DNA of 64,000 nt from Euryodendron excelsum. Lineage: Eukaryota; Streptophyta; Magnoliopsida; Ericales; Pentaphylacaceae. The DNA is taken from positions 8,881,001-8,945,000 of the forward strand of contig CM065396.1 of the NCBI GenBank assembly GCA_033060915.1, given 5' to 3'. Each line of letters starts with the position of its first letter. Positions within the stretch are counted from its first letter, which is position 1. Below the pieces are notes generated by a model. The model was not told the DNA's origin and made no database searches. It saw only the letters and a program-made list of their open reading frames with translations. Made by a program: the position numbers and the translations under genes. This document shows positions 57,555 to 64,000 of this stretch, piece after piece.

Positions 57555-59366
57555 CTTTTAAAACCATTTTTCAATCCAACTCTAGGTTAACTTGATCCTA
57601 ATTGTCCAACTCTATGTTAACTTGACCCTAGTTATCCAACCCTAGGTTAACTTGACCCTAATTATCCAACTCTAGGTTAACTTGACCCTAGTTATCCAAC
57701 CCTAGGTTAACTTGATCCAAGTTGTCCAACTCTAGGTTAACTTGACCGTAGTTATCCAACTCTAGGTTAACTTAACCCTATTTATCCAACTTTAGGTTAA
57801 CTTGACCCTAGTTATCCAACCCTAGGTTAACTTGACCCTAGTTGTCCAACCATAGGTTAACTTGGCCCTAGTTATCCAACTCTAGGTTAACTTGACCCTA
57901 ATTGTCTAACCCCAGGTTAACCAAATCCAAGTTAATTAACCCTAAGTCACTTTAACCATAGATTAACCTAGCGCAAGTTAGTTAACCTTAGATTACCCCT
58001 AACCTCGAGCCAACCCAACTTAGGTTAGTGTACTTCAAGGTTCCAACTCATGGACCTCTTTTAAAGGTTCTCCCTATTTGAAACCATTCTCGTATCCCAT
58101 TTTTCAAAATCCTCCTACTCTCTTGAGATTTCAAAAATCAACTCCATAACCTTTTCAAATATCACTACACTCCATCTTTAAAATATTTCCAAAGAGGCTT
58201 TCAAGAATTCATAACCCTTAGGCATCCCGATCCTTCTCATGGTTAGGGATTCCAAGGGAAGGTGATATATCAAGAACAACTTTCAAGGTTGTCCATATTA
58301 GAATTCCAAAGTCCTAGGCACATTCAAAAACCATGTTCGAAAACTTTTTAACATTCCAAAGTCTTACCTCCTAAGTTTCCAAACAAGACTTCAAGACATT
58401 TTCAAAACTTCCTTGAGTTATCTCAAACCATTTACAAAACCCCCTAGAGTTATTCTAAATACATTTCAAAACCCCCGTTCAAAGGATCCAAAGTTCTGTT
58501 TCAAAACACTCCACTACCCGATTTCAAATCAAAACTCCTAAGTTCTCTTCTTCCAAAGACCTCAAAGTGTCTTCACATCTTTCCAAAAACCTCAAAGTGT
58601 CTTGAAAACTTTCCAAAGGCCCTAATGTGCCTATTTTCCATCGAGCTCTTGCCCGAACTACGAAAGGCCTAATTCTCGCCAAATGAGATATGTAGGCAAC
58701 CTAAAATGATGTGGTCATACCTTCCACTTCAACTCCAGTCCATTTTTCAAAAGTTTCTATCAATTCAAAGTTTCCATCTCAAACCCCTTTGAACTCCAAT
58801 GCTTTCAAACATTTGCATCATCCATCATTCATTCGAAAAGTGATGACTAAACCCCTTTTTCTTAAAGTTCTAAAGTGGATATTAAATGGACAATGGTAAC
58901 TGGTTATTCTAGTGAGTGAACAAAAGGGTGATTAGATATGTAGGTACCGAAAGGGCGGGGTAGGGTGATGATCTGAGGATATCTTTCCTACACGTAACCA
59001 ACCCCCGAACCATAGATTTCTATTTTTGAAAGACCAAAATGGAGTTATTTTTCAAAAGGGCTCAAATCTTTCCAAATGTTGCCAAATAACCTATTTTCTA
59101 TAAAACCCTCTCTTGAGAGAATTTTCAAAATCTTTCCAGAAACCTAAGTTTAATCTTTGGATTAATACTTAGTCTTAGGTGCCCTAACTCACCTTAATCA
59201 AGTTACATGGCGACTCCTATTTTTCTATAAAGCCCTTAATCAAACCAATCTTCAATTCAAATCTAATCGCACTCGTCCTTCTAGGAGGATGAGTTCTAGT
59301 GATAGAGTTCTGTGTTTTTTGTCTCCGAGCCGAAAGGACCTTGAACTAAAAAATCGGGGTGCAACA
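57555..59366 (+). mobile_element. Long LTR type B, plus strand, 3'-side piece
   Basis: Continuation of 50015-52997. 30-bp array, low-complexity tract, the conserved segment with CCTACACGTAACCAACCCCC, and the type B end ATCGGGGTGCAACA at 59366. The two pieces total about 4.8 kb without the first ~300 bases. Confidence 0.82.
57577..57930 (+). repeat. 30-bp tandem array, about 12 units
   Basis: Units of CTAGGTTAACTTGACC plus CTAGTTATCCAAC in strict 30-base register from about 57577 to 57930, with single-base differences between units. Flanked on the right by more diverged copies. Confidence 0.93.
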
Positions 59367-60478
59367 CCAATCAAACTCAAAATCAGCACGTCTTTCGAGA
59401 AAGTTGATCCCTCAGGCGGTAGGTCCATCTAGTGTAGCACGTTCTCCAAGAAAACTCTTCGGAATAGTAAGTCCCTTCAAACCTGTCGACCGGGACAGAA
59501 CCCAAGTCTCCAAGATGGTAGAACACTTCACTTCTTGCACCTGCTAGCTCGCCAATGTAGAATGTTCGTTATCCGGCACGTCTTTTGAGAAAGTTGATTC
59601 CTCAGACAATAATTTTATCTAGCAGCTTCCCGAGATTAGTCAATATCCGAAATGAATGCGCCCAGTCAGAGTGGCAAAAACACTTGCAAACATAACGACT
59701 GTTAGAGTGGCGGAAACACTTGCAAACATAACGACTGTCAGAGTGGCGGAAACACTCACAAACAGGTCGATATCAGGAATTGCAACAAAACTCCTATGTT
59801 AGTAGATCGAACTTGCCTCTTGGTCGTGGCACGTTTACCAAAGGATAAGATACCTTTGGAAACCAACTCGTCACACACTGTTAGTGTGACGGAAGCACTC
59901 AAAACCCAGGTCAACACTAGTTCCTGCTAGCCTACTCCGGTGAAAAATAACCAAATTGCCCCTTGGGCCTTTTCCGGCATGCTTCTAGAGAAAGTACCTA
60001 AGTCCTCGAAGTGGTAATTTCACCCTTCCAAGATTGTTCCATGGACAATCCGCCATGTTCAAGTGCCTTCCAATCCGTTGTGGACCAATTCTGAGACCAT
60101 CCGGTCAAAATAATCATTTTGCCCCTAGGCATCCGATCGGCTCTCAGAACCACACCGACTCTAGGTATCAAACCTCTTATCTCTCGAGGATGCTTCTAAT
60201 AATATTCCTAACCTTCCAACACTTTTCTGGATCATTCCAAGTCTGTTTCTGTAAACCCGGTGCAAAATAACCGTTTTACCCTTGGTGGGCTGGTTATCTT
60301 TTCCAACCATACCGGCTCTGGGTATCAAGTTAGCAACCCTCCGGAACACTCTTAATAGTGTTTACAACCTTCAAGCCTTCTCATGGATCACTCCGAGTCC
60401 ATCCTGGTGTGTTTTCAGTTCAATTGACCGCTTTGCCCCTAAGGAGCTGGTCGACCTTTTCAAACATTCCGGCATTAC
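59367..60478 (+). mobile_element. Long LTR type A fragment
   Basis: Upstream region only: GGTAAGTCCC-type dyads, two nearly identical 36-bp units with GAGTGGCGGAAACACT (59700-59770), GCACGTTTACCAAAGGAT, and ACCACACCGACTCTAGGTAT blocks. Cut on the left by the type B LTR end and on the right by a minus-strand LTR end. Confidence 0.75.
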
Positions 60479-63400
60479 TGTCGCGCCTAGATTTTTCGCA
60501 CTCGAAGAGTACACACACAAGTAGGAAAAATAATGTACTATCTCATTCGAACTCATCCTCCTAGAAGAATGAATGCGACTAGGTTTGAATTGAAAATTTA
60601 TTTAAATAATAGGCTTTTAAAAAACAATTTGAAGTCGCCACCTAACTCGATTAAGGTGAGTTAGGTCACCTACAAACTAAGCACAATCCAAAGACTACAC
60701 TTAGGGTTTTTGAAAACGATTTTTAAAATAGTTCCTCAAGAGAGGGTTTTTAGGAAAACAGGTTGTTTGGCAACCTTTAGAAAATAATTAAGTCCTTTTT
60801 GAAAATAAACTCCATTTTGGTCTTTCAAAAATAGTGATCTAGGTTCGGAGGTTGGTCACGTGTAGGGAAGACGTACTAAGCCATCACCCTACCCACCCTT
60901 GCGGTACCTACCTATCTATTTACCCTAGATTTACCTATGAGAGTCTTCAACTAACAAATGTCCAATCCTATTCACTTTAGAAAATAATTTTAAAAAGAAT
61001 GATACATGATATGCAATTGTAAGAGAGAGAGTTGGAAAATAGATTTGGAAAGAGATTTGAAAATAAATTGATTTGATTTAAAAAGAAATTTGAAAATATA
61101 GATTTGGAATTGGAGATTTTTAGAAATTGAAAATAGAAATTTGGAATTAGAAAAATAGATTATAGAATTGGAAACTTGAAATAGATTATGGAATTGGAGA
61201 TTTGAAAAGATTTATGGAAATAGAAGCTTGAAAAAGATTGTGGAATTTGAGATTTAAAAATGGTTGTGACCGCACCCATAAAGGTTGCCTACGTATCCTT
61301 TTTGAGGAATCAGGTCAGTCGTAGCTCGAGCAAGAGTCCGATAGAAAATAGAAGGTATGATTGGAAGAAAGAGATTTTGATTAGAAGATTTGAAAAGATT
61401 TGATTTTGGAAAGCTCAGTTTTAAGAAACCTAGACTTAAGAAAGACTTGAGACTTAGGAAAGATTCAACTCGAGTGTTGAACTTGGAAGATTAGGAAGGA
61501 TTGAATTTAGGAAGGGTTCGAATTAGGAAAGTTTCATTTTAGGAAAGTTCCATTTTAGGAAAGTTTTGGGTTAGGAAAGGTTTCGATTTAAGAAAGTTTT
61601 GAAATTGGAAAATTTTGAAGTTAGAATGTTTTGAAATAGGAAGTTTTGAAAGTAAAAAAGTTTTGAGGCTTAGAAAGATTTGAGATTTATAAAGATTTGA
61701 AGTTAGGAAAGATTTGAAGATTTGAATTTGGAAAGTTTAAATTTGGAAAGGTATGGAGTTAGGAAAGGGTTGAATTAGGGAAGATTTGGAAGCTTAAAGT
61801 TTAAGGAAAGATTAAAAAGTTTAAGTTTTGAAAACTTTAGGGTTTAGGAAAGTATGAGATTAGGAAGAAGTGGATTAGGAAAGGTTTATACTAGGAAGGA
61901 CTGAAATTCTTATTTCCTAAAACAAGAGATTGGATTTTGGTTTCTAAAGAGGATGATTTGATTTTATTTCAAAAAATGGAGGATAGGATCTAATTTCCTA
62001 AATGGCAAATTGGATTTGATTTCCTAAAGGGAAGATTGGATTTGGCATGGATTTGAGAAGGGGGAGTTTTAGAAACCCTAGATTTGGAAGACTATAGTTT
62101 TGATGCAGGAAATAGGTTTTAGAAACTTATGATTTTGATGTAAAGAAGGAGATTTTGGAAACCTAGGTTTTAAGGAAAGATTGAAAATCATGTTTTTGAG
62201 AAAGGAAATTAGGGTTTCCAAATTGTGGCTCTAAGGTTTAACTTGGACACCGAGAAAAAGGATTTTTGGAAAATGAGTTTTTAGAAAGGGAGATTTTGGG
62301 AAGAAATCCTAGAGAGGAGTTTTTGGAAAGCAAATTTTTAGGAAATCGTTTAGGGAGTGTTTTTAGAAAGTGAATTCAAAGAAGGTGTTTTTAGAAAGAG
62401 TTCTTGGAAAGAGCTTTTCTAGGAAGAAGACCTATGGAGCGCTTTTAGAAAGTGAATTTTAAGGAGAGTGTTTTTGGAAAGGAGTTTGAAAAAGAGTTTT
62501 TGAAAAATAGATTTTTGGAGGGAGTCTTTGAAAACAACTTTGGAAAGGAGATTAAAGAGAGTTTTTAGAAAGCATGTTGGAAAAGAGATTTTTAAGAGGA
62601 GATTTTTTAGAAGAGATTTCTTAGAAAGTATATAAAACATCTCACTTTTCTAAAGTGATTCTAACCGTAAGAAGGTTAGAACCACTTTAAGATAGTGGTT
62701 TTGAAAACAACAATGTTTTGAAAATATGGACCATATTGGTCACTTTAAATGTAACACTTTCTTAAAGCAACCCTAGCCATGAAAAGGCTAGAATCACCTT
62801 AGGATTGTGATTTTGAAAACAAGTTTTGAAAAAGAAGATTTTAATGTAAGTTTTGAAAACAGTTTTGATGCAAGCTTTTGAAAACAAGTTTGAAAATGAA
62901 TTGGAAGAATGCAAGATCATGATATGTGCAAGGCAAAGAGAGTCGTGAACATACAAGGTTAAAGGCTTCATCACATAATTAAGGGGGCCGAACTCATGTG
63001 GTCTCTGGTTAGACTAAAAGAAAGCCCCTGACACGGTGACCTTCCAATAACCTAATCCTACACATGGACCGGGAAGTCCCTTATTTCAAGCATGCAAGAA
63101 AGGGGGGGGAAGAAGATGGGGGAATAAAATAGAAAAAAATCCAAGTGGATTCAGAGGGAGAAGAGAGGGGGAAGATGCGTAAACGTAAATAAGAAGCCTA
63201 CCTTGTGTCTTTGTTATTTTGCTTAGCTTTGCGCGCTTTGCTTTGCTTGCTTCGCTTCGGTCTTCACTTCAATCTTTAAGAGTTTATCTTCGATCTTCAA
63301 AGCTTCCTAGTTGCAGTAGTCCAAGCCTTCAATGGAGGGTTTGAGGCTAGTGTATGAGTATATGAGAGTGTATAAGTGTATACGAGGCTAGGGTTTGTGT

Positions 63401-64000
63401 ATGGAGGCTAGGGTTTGGAAAACCTAAAGAAGACTAGGGTTTAAGGAGGCTATGAGCTCTGTATATCGAAAAGTAGGATTTTTAGACTAAGTTTGCGGAC
63501 CTCTTTCACGCTGGAGGAAACTCTGTATTTGTAGACAAGGGAATGACCTAGCGCCTGTTACAGTAGCGCTAGGCCAAATATTGGCTTGGTGCCAGCCACT
63601 TAGGAAAGTTTTAAGGTCGGCAAGCAATGTATCTTGAGAAGATTTGTGCGCTTGTATTAGTGACTACCATGCAATTTTTAGCCTGGCTTCACTATAAGTG
63701 ACTCCGGAAGGTTCGGGAAAGATTTAAAAGACCGAGAATGGCCTGGAAGGCCAAAATAGGGTAGGAACCCTTAGAACAGGGTCCCGGAGGTATTTGACCT
63801 GAAAAAGGATAACAAGAATTGTCGAAAAGGTTAACCGGGCCATTAGGGGCAAAACGGTCAATCGGGCCGAAAAGCTATCGAGACGGACTCAGAATGTCCC
63901 AGAAGAAGACTCGAGATTTGGAAACATTATTTAGAATGTTCCCAAAGGCTATACCTAGAGCCGGTGTGGTGGGAAAAGGCGACTGGCCCATCAGAGGCAA
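60479..64000 (-). mobile_element. Long LTR type A, minus strand, 3' 3.5 kb, runs off window
   Basis: The minus-strand LTR end (…GGCGCGACA) is at 60479. Leftmost conserved 3' segment, C-poor tract (61020-62900), leader (62940-63150), telo-box complements (63370-63450), TACAAATA at about 63525 in place of the TATA box, eroded hairpins and the start of the 157-bp block. The 5' end lies beyond 64000. ATTAC (60474-60478) should be the left target duplication. Confidence 0.82.

Noticed and set aside
1..64000. tRNA or rRNA genes, host exons, origin-like elements
   Set aside because: Read for these on both strands; nothing beyond retrotransposon and PMD-like remnants could be supported by eye.

Overview
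This window looks like intergenic chromatin from a flowering plant with a repeat-rich genome. Nearly all of it is nested, decayed LTR retrotransposons. The evidence is plant-type Ty3/gypsy and Ty1/copia gag and pol remnants, an initiator-Met tRNA primer-binding site, LTRs with TG...CA ends and 5-bp target duplications, TATAAATA promoters followed by AAACCCTA boxes, and dinucleotide microsatellites. I see no intact host gene, no tRNA or rRNA gene, no CRISPR array and nothing prokaryotic. Every recognisable coding region is broken by stops, frameshifts or deletions.

The dominant component is one family of very long LTRs (4.5-5.5 kb), present in at least 14 full or partial copies on both strands. 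They start TGTAAGCACCCC and end in GCGCGACA (type A) or GCACAACA-like GTGCAACA/GCGCAATA (type B). Type A runs in this order: short palindromic tandem repeats, 157-bp or 81-bp repeats, a GGCGCC hairpin cluster, a TATA box, telo-boxes, a candidate splice donor, about 2.4 kb of G-poor low-complexity sequence, and a conserved 3' end. Type B has 50-, 207-, 160- and 30-bp repeats and a different promoter palindrome. Three type A copies (1081-6609, 24309-29472, 52998-57549) are complete solo LTRs with perfect 5-bp duplications.

Layout. 1-8930 is the 5' end of a minus-strand Tekay/Del-like gypsy element (gag, PBS, 2.6-kb LTR) split by the first solo LTR. It sits in a further long-LTR copy (8931-9445), which itself sits in an Athila-like gag (9446-9717, minus): four nesting levels. 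9913-13037 is a broken plus-strand Athila-like pol lacking its integrase core. 13038-21361 holds a truncated long LTR, a minus-strand Athila-like pol piece, a third Tekay-like LTR and type B LTR pieces. 21768-23698 is a minus-strand Ty1/copia gag-pol with a core deletion. 23808-36231 is long-LTR copies with a 620-bp-arm inverted repeat. 36232-43017 is a type B LTR carrying a 2525-bp solo Tekay-like LTR. 43067-47196 is the one unusual unit: a decayed plant-mobile-domain (PMD-like) gene, preceded on its own strand by a pyrimidine tract, a repeat array and an LTR-like promoter. 47197-64000 returns to nested long-LTR copies.

No cooperating gene system is present. The most interesting points are the architecture of the giant LTR family (extended terminal inverted repeats, covarying palindromes, three related promoter palindromes) and the PMD unit, which may be a third member of the same promoter family carrying a captured gene. 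Lineage names are from memory of family motifs; no search was run.
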